DNA of 64,000 nt from an uncultured Lachnospiraceae bacterium (GTDB lineage: Bacteria; Bacillota; Clostridia; Lachnospirales; Lachnospiraceae), in contig CADAHQ010000006.1 in the NCBI GenBank assembly GCA_902787715.1, forward strand, positions 3,311 to 67,310. Direction: 5' to 3'. Below are positions 1 to 8,629 of this stretch, one piece after another. The notes beneath the pieces are model-generated. The model searched no databases. It had not been told where the DNA came from and saw only the letters and a program-made list of their open reading frames with translations. Both the position numbers and the translations under genes were made by a program. Within the stretch, counting starts at the first letter, position 1, and the number at the start of each line of letters is the position of its first letter.

Positions 1-1156
1 TGAGGACCTTGGTGTCATCAAAAAGGCGAAGCAATAGCGGCGTCTTTGATGTCTTGCAAAGGGAGGAGAGGAGGTCTCCGGAATCCTTTCGCACGCCCAG
101 CACGCGAAGGTAGGGGAGAGCGTCTCCTTTCTTGAAGAGTTCCGCATCCTGTGCGGTGATGTGCAACAGCGCATGGCACAGCGCGCGGTCGATGCGGCTT
201 CTCGTGAAGGCTTTGCATTTGGCGCTCTCAGCCAGAGATGTCCAGGTGAAAGGAAGCTCTGTATTTTCCAAAATGCGGTTTGCAAGGTCACCGGGAACAT
301 CGTAAACAGCGGACAATGTAGCTGCGGAGTGGGAACTGAGCTCTGCGCAGAGCATTTCGCTTAAATCATCCGCGGTAATCATGGTGTCCCGCCGAAGGTC
401 CGCGAAGAGTTCCCGAGCCGCCTCCGGAACGGAGCACCCGGGAACGGCGTCGTTCTCGGCAACCGCCTGACGGATTGCGGAGGCGGAGCAGACGGGCGCC
501 GGCTCCGTGTCGTGATATCCGCGGTCGCTCCGCTGTATTGCGCAGGTCTTAAGGGGATACCTGCCGCGGAGAATCGCTTTTTCATACTCTACGGCGAGAA
601 TGTTGTTCGGTTTTGTCAGAAACTCCGCGGCTTCGGGGTCGTATTCCGTAAGTGCAAGGGAGCGGGCTTTCGCGTAGGAATTGCCCTCGTGGACATAGCG
701 TAGAAGAAGCTCCTTAAAATCCGCCGGCTCCGAGACAAGGAAGCGCGCTGCGCGAAGAATCGCGCTGTCGGAACATGTCGCAGTTTCGGCGGAAGTGCCG
801 TCAGATGCAACCATAGCTTCGTTCTCCGCCGATAACGGCGCATCCTCCGCACCGTAGGAGACCACGTCGACGCAGCCTAAGGAGTTGAGGGCGCGGATGC
901 CTGCGGAGGCGAAGTCCTCGGCGCTTGCGGTGGCGCCGAACACGGGAAGCTCCAGGACAAGGTCAACGCCGCAACGAAGGGCCGCTTCGGCGCGGATGTA
1001 TTTGTCGCAGACGGCGGGAACGCCGCGCTGCACAAAATCCCCGCTCATCACGGCGACGACGGCGTCAGCTCCGGTGAGGCGCCGGGTTTCCGCAAGATGA
1101 TGGAGATGTCCGTTGTGAAAAGGGTTGTATTCAGCGATGATTCCCGCAATTTTCAT
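1..1156 (-). CDS. tmcAL: tRNA(Met) cytidine acetate ligase, 3' end cut by window
   Basis: Reading the minus strand from the ATG at 1156 gives MKIAGIIAEYNPFHNGHLHH, the nucleotidyltransferase N-terminus of the YlbM/TmcAL family, with the HNGH nucleotide-binding motif. It continues with VVAVMSGDFVQRG and the frame stays open to base 2, so about 385 residues are present and the C-terminal tail lies outside the window. The family acetylates the wobble cytidine of elongator tRNA-Met using acetate and ATP. It acts in the cytoplasm on tRNA. The gene lies just downstream of the terminator that closes the cyclophilin gene, so it is probably transcribed separately. No frame break was seen where I checked the edge; family assignment is firm. 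Confidence 0.88.
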   Translation of the reverse strand, partial: MKIAGIIAEYNPFHNGHLHHLAETRRLTGADAVVAVMSGDFVQRGVPAVCDKYIRAEAALRCGVDLVLELPVFGATASAEDFASAGIRALNSLGCVDVVSYGAEDAPLSAENEAMVASDGTSAETATCSDSAILRAARFLVSEPADFKELLLRYVHEGNSYAKARSLALTEYDPEAAEFLTKPNNILAVEYEKAILRGRYPLKTCAIQRSDRGYHDTEPAPVCSASAIRQAVAENDAVPGCSVPEAARELFADLRRDTMITADDLSEMLCAELSSHSAATLSAVYDVPGDLANRILENTELPFTWTSLAESAKCKAFTRSRIDRALCHALLHITAQDAELFKKGDALPYLRVLGVRKDSGDLLSSLCKTSKTPLLLRLFDDTKVL

Positions 1157-1182
1157 AGCGATGCCTCCGTAGTTACGGTTAC

Positions 1183-1215
1183 AAAAAATGCCGGACACGA
1201 AAGGGTGCCCGGCAT
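1183..1215 (-). terminator. rho-independent terminator of the cyclophilin operon
   Basis: On the minus strand an 11-bp stem (ATGCCGGGCAC / GTGTCCGGCAT, one G-T pair) with a 6-nt loop is followed by six T. It lies 31 bases past the cyclophilin stop codon and before tmcAL. Confidence 0.85.
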
Positions 1216-1246
1216 CGAGTTGTCCGTGTTCTCGGAACGTGCGCAA

Positions 1247-1765
1247 TCAGCAGCGCTCCGGCTCCGGATAGTCCGTGCCGAACGTCTCCACGGTGACGGT
1301 TTCCATCACAACGGGAGTGAGCGGCTTGTCGCGGAAATCCGTGCGAACGCCTGCGATGGCGTCAACAACCGAAAGGCCTTCCGTCACCTTGCCGAAAGCG
1401 GCATACTCGCCGTCAAGGTGCGGGGACGTCTTGTGCATGATAAAGAACTGGGAGCCTGCGGAGTTCGGGTTCATGGCGCGTGCCATGGAGAGAACGCCGG
1501 GCGTGTGCTTTAAGTCATTGGCAAATCCGTTGTGGGAGAACTCGCCGCGGATCTGATAGCCGGGACCGCCCATGCCGGTACCGTTGGGGCAGCCGCCCTG
1601 AATCATGAAACCGGGGATGACGCGGTGGAAGGTAAGGCCGTTGTAAAAGCCCTTCTTCACAAGGGAAATGAAGTTGTTGACCGTGTTGGGGGCAATCTCG
1701 GGATAGAGCTCAGCCTTCATCACGGAGCCGTCCTTCATGGTAAAGGTTACGATCGGGTTGGACAT
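1247..1765 (-). CDS. cyclophilin-type peptidyl-prolyl cis-trans isomerase
   Basis: The 172-residue protein is a single cyclophilin domain. Family motifs are visible: FHRVIPGFMIQGG around residues 47-59 (with the active-site Arg), GSQFFIM in the centre and the LDGEYAAFGKV segment. There is no signal peptide, so it is cytoplasmic, like PpiB. It catalyses prolyl isomerisation during protein folding. It starts 15 bases downstream of the aspartate kinase stop and ends at a strong terminator, so the two genes form a minus-strand operon. The pairing with aspartate kinase does not itself suggest a metabolic role. Confidence 0.93.
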   Translation of the reverse strand: MSNPIVTFTMKDGSVMKAELYPEIAPNTVNNFISLVKKGFYNGLTFHRVIPGFMIQGGCPNGTGMGGPGYQIRGEFSHNGFANDLKHTPGVLSMARAMNPNSAGSQFFIMHKTSPHLDGEYAAFGKVTEGLSVVDAIAGVRTDFRDKPLTPVVMETVTVETFGTDYPEPERC

Positions 1766-1780
1766 ATTGGTTTTCCTCCT

Positions 1781-3091
1781 TTATTGCACAAACGCGTGGT
1801 AAATCGCGTTGATTGCGGATTCAAAGTCAGCGCCTGCGACACCGATGATGATGTTGAGCTCGCTGGAGCCCTGGTCAATCATGCGGATGTTGACGCCGGC
1901 ATTGTCAAGAGCGCGGAAGATACGGGCTGCAGTACCGTGGTTGGACTTCATGCCGCGACCCACGACGGCGATCAGCGCCAGGTCGGTGGAAATCTCGATG
2001 GAGTCGGGGTTGCAGAGCTTGTGAATCTCCGCGAGAATCGCCTGCTCCTTCTCCTCAAATTCGCTCTGGTGAACGAAGACGGAGAGGGTGTCGATTCCGG
2101 AAGGCATATGCTCGAAGCTGATGCCGTTGTCCTCGAACGCCTGCAGAACCTTGCGTCCGAAACCGATCTCGGCATTCATCATGTCCTTTTCAATGTTGAT
2201 TGCCGTAAAGCCCTTCTTACCGGCGATACCGGTGATGGTGTATGCGGGCTTGCGGGATGTATTCTCCACAATGAACGTTCCCGCATCCTCGGGAGCGTTG
2301 GTGTTTTTGATGTTGATCGGGATGCCCGCGGAGCGAACCGGGAAGATGGCGTCCTCGTGAAGCACGCCTGCGCCCATGTACGAAAGCTCGCGGAGCTCAC
2401 GGTAGGTGATGGTCTCGATGCCCTTCGGGTCACGCACGATGCGGGGGTCGGTTACCAGGAAGCCGGACACGTCGGTCCAGTTCTCGTAAAGGTTGGCAGC
2501 CGCCGCACGGGCTACGATCGATCCGGTGATGTCCGAACCGCCGCGGGAGAAGGTCTTCACGCGACCGTCCGCATAAGACCCGTAGAAACCGGGAATGACG
2601 GCGTGGGTCATGGAAGCCAGCTTCTTGGAGAGCTTTTTGTGGGTAGTGACGTCGTCAAAAGTACCGTCCTCGTGGAAGAAGATGTACTGCGCTGCATCGA
2701 GGAACTCGAAGCCCAGGTAGTTGGCAAGCAGGATACCGTTTAAGTATTCGCCGCGGGAAGCCGCGTAATCCTTGCCGGCATGCTTCGCAAAATTCTCCCG
2801 GATTGTCGCGAATTCCGAATCCAGCGATACGGTGAGGGAAAGTCCGTCGATGATTCCCTGATAGCGATCCTTAATCTGCGCAAGCGCATCGTCGAAATCA
2901 TGGCCTTCCTCGGCGAGAGCATAGCAGTGATAGAGCATGTCCGTCACTTTGGTGTCCGCGCTGTTGCGCTTTCCGGGTGCCGAGGGTACGACGAACCTGC
3001 GGTCCGGATCGGCCTTGATGATATCTTTAACCTTCATAAATTGTTCGGCGCTTGCAAGAGAGCTTCCGCCGAATTTGACGACCTTAATCAT
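1781..3091 (-). CDS. aspartate kinase
   Basis: The 436-residue protein begins MIKVVKFGGSSLASAEQF, the KFGGSS nucleotide-binding signature of aspartokinases. The amino-acid kinase domain fills roughly residues 1-285, with the FSRGGSDITGS aspartate-site motif near residue 180. The remainder is a pair of ACT regulatory domains (INIRMIDQGSSELNIIIGV near the end), so allosteric feedback by lysine or threonine is expected. It phosphorylates aspartate, the first step to lysine, threonine, methionine and diaminopimelate. The start is supported by GGAGG eight bases upstream and by an extended -10 promoter. The paralogue type (I, II or III) cannot be settled here. Confidence 0.95.
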   Translation of the reverse strand: MIKVVKFGGSSLASAEQFMKVKDIIKADPDRRFVVPSAPGKRNSADTKVTDMLYHCYALAEEGHDFDDALAQIKDRYQGIIDGLSLTVSLDSEFATIRENFAKHAGKDYAASRGEYLNGILLANYLGFEFLDAAQYIFFHEDGTFDDVTTHKKLSKKLASMTHAVIPGFYGSYADGRVKTFSRGGSDITGSIVARAAAANLYENWTDVSGFLVTDPRIVRDPKGIETITYRELRELSYMGAGVLHEDAIFPVRSAGIPINIKNTNAPEDAGTFIVENTSRKPAYTITGIAGKKGFTAINIEKDMMNAEIGFGRKVLQAFEDNGISFEHMPSGIDTLSVFVHQSEFEEKEQAILAEIHKLCNPDSIEISTDLALIAVVGRGMKSNHGTAARIFRALDNAGVNIRMIDQGSSELNIIIGVAGADFESAINAIYHAFVQ

Positions 3092-3124
3092 GAAAAAAAC
3101 CTCCGAAAAGAAGTAGCGTCACAT

Positions 3125-3133
3125 AGTATAGCA
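3125..3133 (-). promoter_or_regulatory. extended -10 promoter of the aspartate kinase operon
   Basis: On the minus strand TGCTATACT, an extended -10 element, lies about 35 bases upstream of the start codon. No good -35 box is seen, which is usual for extended -10 promoters. GGAGG at 3100-3104 is the ribosome site. Confidence 0.55.
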
Positions 3134-3224
3134 TACTGCCCCCGAAAAGGGAAGAAAAACTTCATAAATCGCCGTGGAATTGCGCATTTTACGGCGCTCG
3201 GCCACACGGAAAATGCAAAAGGGG

Positions 3225-3253
3225 TTTACAAGAAAATGGCACTGTGATAAAAT
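3225..3253 (+). promoter_or_regulatory. sigma-A promoter of argS
   Basis: TTTACA (3225-3230) and TAAAAT (3248-3253) are separated by exactly 17 bases, 38 bases before the argS start. Confidence 0.75.
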
Positions 3254-3290
3254 AACCGTGTATGTAAACAAAGAAGGCGGGTCTTTTGAA

Positions 3291-5057
3291 ATGAAGAAGA
3301 TGATAACCCGGATAACGGAAATTATGAGCAGCGCATTTGCCGCGTGCGGATACGATGCTTCTTACGGCACGGTGACGGTTTCCAACCGCCCCGACCTGTG
3401 CCAATATCAGTGCAACGGCGCGATGGCCGCTGCAAAACAATACCATAAAGCTCCGATTATGATTGCCGGCGAGGTTGTTGCGGCGGTCGGTGAGCAGGAG
3501 ATGTTTGCATCCTGCGCAGCCGTTGCCCCCGGCTTTATCAATATCACTCTGCGCGGGGAAGCGCTTGCGGATTACGTTCTTGCCATGGGCGGCGCCGAGA
3601 AGTTCGGCGTGGAAGCTGCGGAAAAGCCGAAGACCGTCGTGATTGACTACGGCGGAGCCAATGTGGCAAAGCCCCTGCATGTCGGACATCTCCGTCCGGC
3701 GATTATCGGCGAATCCCTCAAGTACATTCTGCGGTACGCGGGACACAAGGTTATCGGCGATGCGCACCTGGGTGACTGGGGACTTCCCATTGGACTGATT
3801 ATCACGGAGCTTAAGAGAAGACAGCCGGACCTTCCGTATTTCGACCCCGACTTTACGGGAGAGTACCCGACGGAGGCACCGTTCACGGTGTCGGAGCTGG
3901 AGGAGATTTATCCTTTTGCAAGCCAGTACTCCAAGCAGGAAGGCCATGAAGAGTACCGGGATGCCGCGAGAAAGGCAATTCTCGACCTGCAGAAGGGCAA
4001 CCGCGGATACCACGCCCTCTGGAACCATATCATGACGGTTTCCATGGAGGATCTGAAGAAGAATTATGAGAGCCTGAATGTGTATTTCGACCTCTGGAAA
4101 AAGGAGAGCGACGCACAGCCTTACATCCCGGCCATGATTGAGAAGATGAAGGCGGGCGGCTATACACGCATCAGCGAAGGCGCGCTTGTCGTGGATGTCA
4201 AGGAGGAATCCGACACCAAGGAGATTCCGCCCTGCATGATTTTAAAGTCCGACGGAGCGACGCTTTACAACACCACCGACCTGGCGACGATTGTGGAGCG
4301 CATGAAGCTCTTCTCGCCGGACCAGATTGTGTACGTGGTGGACAAGCGGCAGGATCTGTATTTCGATCAGATTTTCCGCTGCGCCCGGAAGACCGGCTTG
4401 GTGAAACCGGAGACGGAGCTTACCTTTATCGGCTTCGGCACCATGAACGGCAAGGACGGAAAGCCCTTTAAGACAAGAGACGGCGGCGTGATGCGTCTGG
4501 AAACGCTTGTCGGAAACATCCGCGACGAGGTGCTCGCGAAGATGGCCGACCGGGAGATTCCGGAGGAGGAGAAGCAGAAGATCGCACAGATTGTCGGTCT
4601 GGCAGCCTTGAAGTACGGCGATCTCTCCAACCAGGCGTCCAAGGATTATATTTTCGATATTGAGCGGTTTACCTCGTTTGAGGGTAACACCGGCCCCTAT
4701 ATTCTCTACACGATGGTGAGAATCAAGTCGATTCTCGCGAAGCTTACGGAGATTCCGGCGATGGTGACAAAGGCCGGGACCCGGGAGCGCGGTCCGGAGG
4801 AGACGAATCTTCTTCTCACGGTTGCCCGCTTCGCAGACATGGTGGAGAAAGCGGCGGCAGAGCTTGCGCCTCACAGAGTTTGCCAGTATCTGTACGAGCT
4901 GGCGGATAACTTCAACGGTTTCTATCACGCCAACAAGATTGTGAGCGAGCCCGACGAAGAGAAGCGCAACGAATGGATTACCATGTTGCAGATTGTTTTG
5001 AAAATTTTCGGTGACGGTACCGGGATGCTTGCAATGGAGACTCCGGACCGGATGTAA
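3291..5057 (+). CDS. argS: arginyl-tRNA synthetase
   Basis: Class I arginyl-tRNA synthetase of 588 residues, charging tRNA-Arg in the cytoplasm. The class I signature appears as HVGHLR within GGANVAKPLHVGHLRPAI near residue 130. The second loop is degenerate (GKPFKTRDGGVMRL), as usual for ArgRS. The C-terminal DALR anticodon-binding domain contains GPYILYTMVRIKSIL. The open frame extends upstream to 3174, but I start at 3291 because the family N-terminus begins there, the promoter -10 ends at 3253, and a purine-rich AAGAAGG lies upstream. It probably is co-transcribed with the next gene 18 bases downstream. Confidence 0.96.
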   Translation: MKKMITRITEIMSSAFAACGYDASYGTVTVSNRPDLCQYQCNGAMAAAKQYHKAPIMIAGEVVAAVGEQEMFASCAAVAPGFINITLRGEALADYVLAMGGAEKFGVEAAEKPKTVVIDYGGANVAKPLHVGHLRPAIIGESLKYILRYAGHKVIGDAHLGDWGLPIGLIITELKRRQPDLPYFDPDFTGEYPTEAPFTVSELEEIYPFASQYSKQEGHEEYRDAARKAILDLQKGNRGYHALWNHIMTVSMEDLKKNYESLNVYFDLWKKESDAQPYIPAMIEKMKAGGYTRISEGALVVDVKEESDTKEIPPCMILKSDGATLYNTTDLATIVERMKLFSPDQIVYVVDKRQDLYFDQIFRCARKTGLVKPETELTFIGFGTMNGKDGKPFKTRDGGVMRLETLVGNIRDEVLAKMADREIPEEEKQKIAQIVGLAALKYGDLSNQASKDYIFDIERFTSFEGNTGPYILYTMVRIKSILAKLTEIPAMVTKAGTRERGPEETNLLLTVARFADMVEKAAAELAPHRVCQYLYELADNFNGFYHANKIVSEPDEEKRNEWITMLQIVLKIFGDGTGMLAMETPDRM

Positions 5058-5075
5058 ACAAGGGAGGGACGAACT

Positions 5076-6428
5076 ATGAGTCGATGGATTCTCAAGGGAA
5101 GACGTTTCTGGCTGGCCGTTGCGGCTTTTGTTGCAGCGATTGTGTTTGTGATGCTGCCGGGACGGATTTCCGCACGCGCCGAAGGCGACAAGGCCGGCGA
5201 CTATGTCAACGCGAAAGATTACGAAGACGGTTATTATGACGGCGAAATCACCGGCGACAGTGCCCGTGTCCGCAAGGAGCCCGGCACGAAAACGCTTGAC
5301 GGAAAGACGAAGAAATCGGGTGATTTGGATGACACCGTGAAGACCGGTGCCGGCAAGCAGGCGATTCTTAAGAAGGGAACCAAGGTCACGATTTGGGGCG
5401 AGAGAAAAGACTCCGATCTTGACACCTGGTATCATATCAAGTTCACGCTGGACGGCGAGGAACTCGAGGGATACGTTTTCAAGGGAAGCTGCTCCCGCAA
5501 GGGTAAGATTACCTTCTCCCCGACGCCTACGCCGGAGCCTACCGCTACACCGGAGCCTACTCCTACAACGGTTGAGCAGAAGGGCGAGCTTATCAATGCT
5601 CCGTCCCCGACCCGTGCTCCCGACACGCAGGAGATGGTTGAGTCGGAGAAGAAGAATCCTTCCAGCAAGTGGAAGTATTTTCTGATTATCGTCGGTATCA
5701 TTCTTCTCGGCGGCGCTGTATTTACCGCAATCACCTGGTTCTCCGAGAAGAAGATCGATGAGGAGATGCACCGCAATAACCGCAGAACCTACGAGGTTGA
5801 GCGTCTGGAGGGCGAGTCCGAAGAGGACTTCCGGGAGGCGCGAAAGAGTGCAATCAAGGGACAGTTGAAGGATCAGACCGACCGCGATATCGCCGATGAG
5901 ATCGGCGTGGACGAGTTCAAGCTCGACCTCGACGGCGTCTTCGACGAGGAGGATGCTACGCAGGGCGCGGTATCCGAGGCGGTAACGGAGGCTGTCACCG
6001 AGGATGCAATCCAGACGGCTGCGGACAGCATGGCAAGCAACGCGGCAGCAGCTGCCGAGGCAGTTGCAGCGGATGCCGCCAACGAGTGGAATACGCAGGA
6101 TGAGGCTTTCTTAAAGCATCTCTCGGAAAATGCCGACGAGCAGGAGAAGGCTCTGATTGCACAGATTGTTCCGAACTATGCTATGAATGAGGATCAGCAG
6201 GGCATTGCCGAGCCGGCAGCACCTGCCGAGCCCGAGGCAACTCCCGAGGTGGTTATCCGCGCGGCTTTGGATGCGCTCAAGGAGCAGGATACGCTGGTTC
6301 ATAAGGAATACGGTGTCGGCGAAGTCATCGACAACAGTGATCCGCAGATTATTCAGGTTCGCTTCGGACGCGATCTTCGCTTCCTGAAGAAGGATCGGCT
6401 TGCAAGAAAGCAACTGGTTGACATGTAA
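5076..6428 (+). CDS. membrane-anchored SH3-domain protein with cytoplasmic Tudor-like tail
   Basis: A 450-residue protein of unknown function with a clear architecture. Residues 1-37 are a signal peptide or anchor ending near ARAEG. Residues about 60-145 form a bacterial SH3-like domain (SARVRKEPGTKTLDG, then WYHIKF and GYVFKG). A Pro-Thr-Glu linker follows, then one transmembrane segment near residues 199-222 (FLIIVGIILLGGAVFTAITW). The long acidic, Ala-rich tail ends in HKEYGVGEVIDN plus IIQVRFG, resembling the CarD/UvrD C-terminal Tudor fold. The SH3 would sit outside and the tail inside, suggesting a wall-to-cytoplasm link; this is inference. The start has GGAGGG upstream. Confidence 0.8.
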   Translation: MSRWILKGRRFWLAVAAFVAAIVFVMLPGRISARAEGDKAGDYVNAKDYEDGYYDGEITGDSARVRKEPGTKTLDGKTKKSGDLDDTVKTGAGKQAILKKGTKVTIWGERKDSDLDTWYHIKFTLDGEELEGYVFKGSCSRKGKITFSPTPTPEPTATPEPTPTTVEQKGELINAPSPTRAPDTQEMVESEKKNPSSKWKYFLIIVGIILLGGAVFTAITWFSEKKIDEEMHRNNRRTYEVERLEGESEEDFREARKSAIKGQLKDQTDRDIADEIGVDEFKLDLDGVFDEEDATQGAVSEAVTEAVTEDAIQTAADSMASNAAAAAEAVAADAANEWNTQDEAFLKHLSENADEQEKALIAQIVPNYAMNEDQQGIAEPAAPAEPEATPEVVIRAALDALKEQDTLVHKEYGVGEVIDNSDPQIIQVRFGRDLRFLKKDRLARKQLVDM

Positions 6429-6448
6429 GCCGTCGAAAATGAATGTGA

Positions 6449-6478
6449 GGGAATGGCGGGCAACCGTCATTCCCTTTT
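6449..6478 (+). terminator. rho-independent terminator
   Basis: An 11-bp stem (GGGAATGGCGG / CCGTCATTCCC, one wobble) with a 4-base loop is followed by TTTT. It lies 20 bases after the SH3-protein gene. Confidence 0.8.
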
Positions 6479-6502
6479 CGTCTGACCACAGGGGGAGGAA
6501 AC

Positions 6503-7267
6503 ATGAAGAAGGTTTTTCTTAAGGATATTCGCGAGATTCTGCCGGCAGTGGTTCGCATGGCGGTCGCTTTCGTGGTGCTCGAACTGGTGATTCTGGTGGC
6601 ATTTGCCGAGAAAAATGCAAGCCTGATTTCCACCGGCCTCTATATGTTTGTGTTTGCACTGGCGCTGTCGGCTTTATACCTTCTCTATTCGGCGGGGCGC
6701 AGCTTTTTGGGCAACCTGCGAAGCGAGACCTACTACAAGGAGCTATCGGAGCAGGGCGTGTCGCGGGTGCGTGCGGTGCTTTGCAAGATTGCTTATTACA
6801 TCGTTGCGCTTTGGGTGTTCCTTGCGGTGTATGCCGCAGCCCTTGCCCTGGATGTGAGCATCTTCAAAAAGAACTACCCCGAGGCTTGGGAGCCCCTTGC
6901 GGAGAAGCTCAATGCCGAGGGAACGCTGTCGTTCACGACATCAAGTGTTGTATCCACGGTGTTTGAGTATATGACGGCGGCATCGGTTCTCGTTGCGCTT
7001 GTGTTTTTCGCAGTGATTATTTCGTTCACCTTTGCGATGCGGCACCGGTTTACGGGAATCGGAAGCGTGCTTTTGTATCTGTTCTTCTTCGGTGCGTTCA
7101 TGAAGTTTTATAAAGTGACCATCAAGGGCAGAAGAGGCGTCGAGCTCCACATTACCGCAGCGGTGATGCAGGTGGTATTGACGGCGGTGCTGATTGTGCT
7201 GACGATTTTGATTTTGGAGAAGAAAACCTTCCCGAAAGAGATTAAGAAAAGACCCGGCGAGGTATGA
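6503..7267 (+). CDS. hypothetical integral membrane protein, six predicted TM segments
   Basis: I do not recognise the family. The 254-residue protein has about six hydrophobic segments, near residues 13-32, 42-64, 92-115, 157-180, 188-205 and 220-242. The layout recalls an ABC exporter permease without its ATPase (no ATPase gene is adjacent). A cytoplasmic loop SETYYKELSEQGVSRVRAV follows the second segment. The start has GGGGGAGG directly upstream. Its own terminator is not clear; two small hairpins follow it. Confidence 0.75.
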   Translation: MKKVFLKDIREILPAVVRMAVAFVVLELVILVAFAEKNASLISTGLYMFVFALALSALYLLYSAGRSFLGNLRSETYYKELSEQGVSRVRAVLCKIAYYIVALWVFLAVYAAALALDVSIFKKNYPEAWEPLAEKLNAEGTLSFTTSSVVSTVFEYMTAASVLVALVFFAVIISFTFAMRHRFTGIGSVLLYLFFFGAFMKFYKVTIKGRRGVELHITAAVMQVVLTAVLIVLTILILEKKTFPKEIKKRPGEV

Positions 7268-7271
7268 CAAT

Positions 7272-7307
7272 TCCGCGAAAGCGGAGACCAGGCGGCCTAC
7301 CGGCCGC
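7272..7307 (+). other. two tandem tetraloop hairpins between genes
   Basis: TCCGC-GAAA-GCGGA (7272-7285) and GCGGCC-TACC-GGCCGC (7292-7307) sit between the membrane protein and the DUF1015 gene. There is no U-tract, so they are not classical terminators. They may stabilise the mRNA or form a structured 5' leader. Confidence 0.4.
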
Positions 7308-7335
7308 ACTATGCCGGTTAAGGAGATAAGAAACC

Positions 7336-8577
7336 ATGGCTGATGTAAAACCTTTTGTCTGTGTCCGTCCGACACAGGAACTTGCTTCGCGTGTTGCGGC
7401 TCTGCCGTACGATGTTTACAACCGTGCGGAGGCGAAGGAGGCGGCTCTGAAGGATCCGCTCTCGTTCCTCAATATCGACCGCGCGGAGAGCAATCTCCCC
7501 GACGATGTGGACACGTATGATCCCCGTGTGTATGCGAAAGCGAAGGAGCTTCTCGACGCCCGCGAGGCAGACGGCACGTATGTGACCGATACCCAGGAGT
7601 GCTATTACGTTTATGAGCTGATTATGGACGGCCGTTCGCAGACGGGCATTGTTGCCTGTGCGTCCATCGACGACTATGCAAACGGCGTGATTAAGAAGCA
7701 TGAGAATACCCGCGAGGAGAAGGAGCAGGACCGCATCCGTCACGTGGACACCTGCAATGCGCAGACCGGTCCGATTTTCCTTGCATACCGCAGCAATGAC
7801 GCTATCGCCGAGGTGGTTGCGAAGGCGAAGGCCACGGAGCCTTTGTATGCATTTACCGCAGACGACGGTATCACCCACAATGTATGGCGCATCGCGGCAA
7901 ATGCAGATGTCGCAGTGATTCGCGAGGCTTTCGCCGGGATGAACGCAATCTACATTGCGGACGGTCATCACCGTGCGGCATCCGCCGTCAAGGTCGGCTT
8001 CCGCCGCCGCGCAGAGGCCGGTTCCTACACCGGCAAGGAGGAGTTTAATTACTTCCTCTCCGTGCTGTTCCCGGAGGATTGCCTGATGATCCTGCCGTAC
8101 AACCGCGTTGTGAAGGACCTGAACGGCCTTTCCAAGGAGGGATTCCTTGCGGCGGTTTCGGAGCATTTTACGGTTCGTAAGGTTGGTAAAGAGGCGTATG
8201 CGCCGACCGCAAAGGCCACGTTTGGCATGTTCTTAGACGACGAGTGGTATGAGCTTGCGGCGAAGGAGGAGCTTACGAAGATTACCGACCCCGTGGCTTC
8301 TTTGGATGTTTCTCTGTTGCAGGATTACCTGCTCGGGCCGGTGCTCGGCATCGGTGATCCCCGCGTTGACAAGCGCATCGATTTCATCGGCGGAATCCGC
8401 GGCTTGGGTGAGCTCGAGCGCAGAGTGCACACCGATATGAAGGTTGCATTTTCCATGTATCCGACCCAGATTACGGAGCTTTTCGCCGTGGCGGATGCAG
8501 GCCTTTTGATGCCGCCGAAGTCCACCTGGTTTGAGCCGAAGCTTCGCAGCGGTCTGTTTATTCACAAATTATCGTAA
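7336..8577 (+). CDS. DUF1015 family protein
   Basis: The 413-residue protein matches DUF1015 in length and pattern: the opening FVCVRPTQELASRVAALPYD, then LSFLNIDRAE, HVDTCNAQTGPIFLAY and the highly conserved IYIADGHHRAASA segment near residue 212. The function of the family is not established; the HH-rich motif hints at a catalytic or metal-binding site. It is cytoplasmic, with no membrane segments. The ribosome site AAGGAGA precedes the start. A terminator follows within 12 bases of the stop, overlapping the leader of the next gene. Confidence 0.9.
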   Translation: MADVKPFVCVRPTQELASRVAALPYDVYNRAEAKEAALKDPLSFLNIDRAESNLPDDVDTYDPRVYAKAKELLDAREADGTYVTDTQECYYVYELIMDGRSQTGIVACASIDDYANGVIKKHENTREEKEQDRIRHVDTCNAQTGPIFLAYRSNDAIAEVVAKAKATEPLYAFTADDGITHNVWRIAANADVAVIREAFAGMNAIYIADGHHRAASAVKVGFRRRAEAGSYTGKEEFNYFLSVLFPEDCLMILPYNRVVKDLNGLSKEGFLAAVSEHFTVRKVGKEAYAPTAKATFGMFLDDEWYELAAKEELTKITDPVASLDVSLLQDYLLGPVLGIGDPRVDKRIDFIGGIRGLGELERRVHTDMKVAFSMYPTQITELFAVADAGLLMPPKSTWFEPKLRSGLFIHKLS

Positions 8578-8588
8578 AGGAGTATACC

Positions 8589-8622
8589 GGCGGATGCGGG
8601 AGAGTCCTGTGTCCGCCTTTTT
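8589..8622 (+). terminator. terminator hairpin abutting the ABC-F start codon
   Basis: A 13-bp stem with three wobble pairs (GGCGGATGCGGGA / TCCTGTGTCCGCC) and a GAG loop is followed by five T. The U-tract ends four bases before the ABC-F ATG. It could end the DUF1015 transcript, act as an attenuator for the ABC-F gene, or both. Confidence 0.7.
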
Positions 8623-8629
8623 CACATGA
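8594..8629 (+). CDS. putative 11-residue leader peptide of the ABC-F gene
   Basis: An ATG at 8594, 11 bases after GGAG (8579-8582), opens MRESPVSAFFT and stops at TGA 8627-8629. The stop overlaps the ABC-F start as ATGA. Its codons run through the terminator stem, so a ribosome translating or stalling on it would disrupt the hairpin. The ABC-F gene has no ribosome site of its own, so it may depend on coupling to this peptide. Leader peptides with terminators are known upstream of antibiotic-resistance ABC-F genes. It is tiny and could be chance. Confidence 0.4.
   Translation: MRESPVSAFFT

Noticed and set aside
1532-2743. 403-codon plus-strand open frame
   Set aside because: Antisense to the aspartate kinase and cyclophilin genes; the product is low in motifs and the minus strand is clearly coding.
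4242-5771. 509-codon minus-strand open frame
   Set aside because: Antisense shadow of argS and the SH3 protein, with no recognisable domain.
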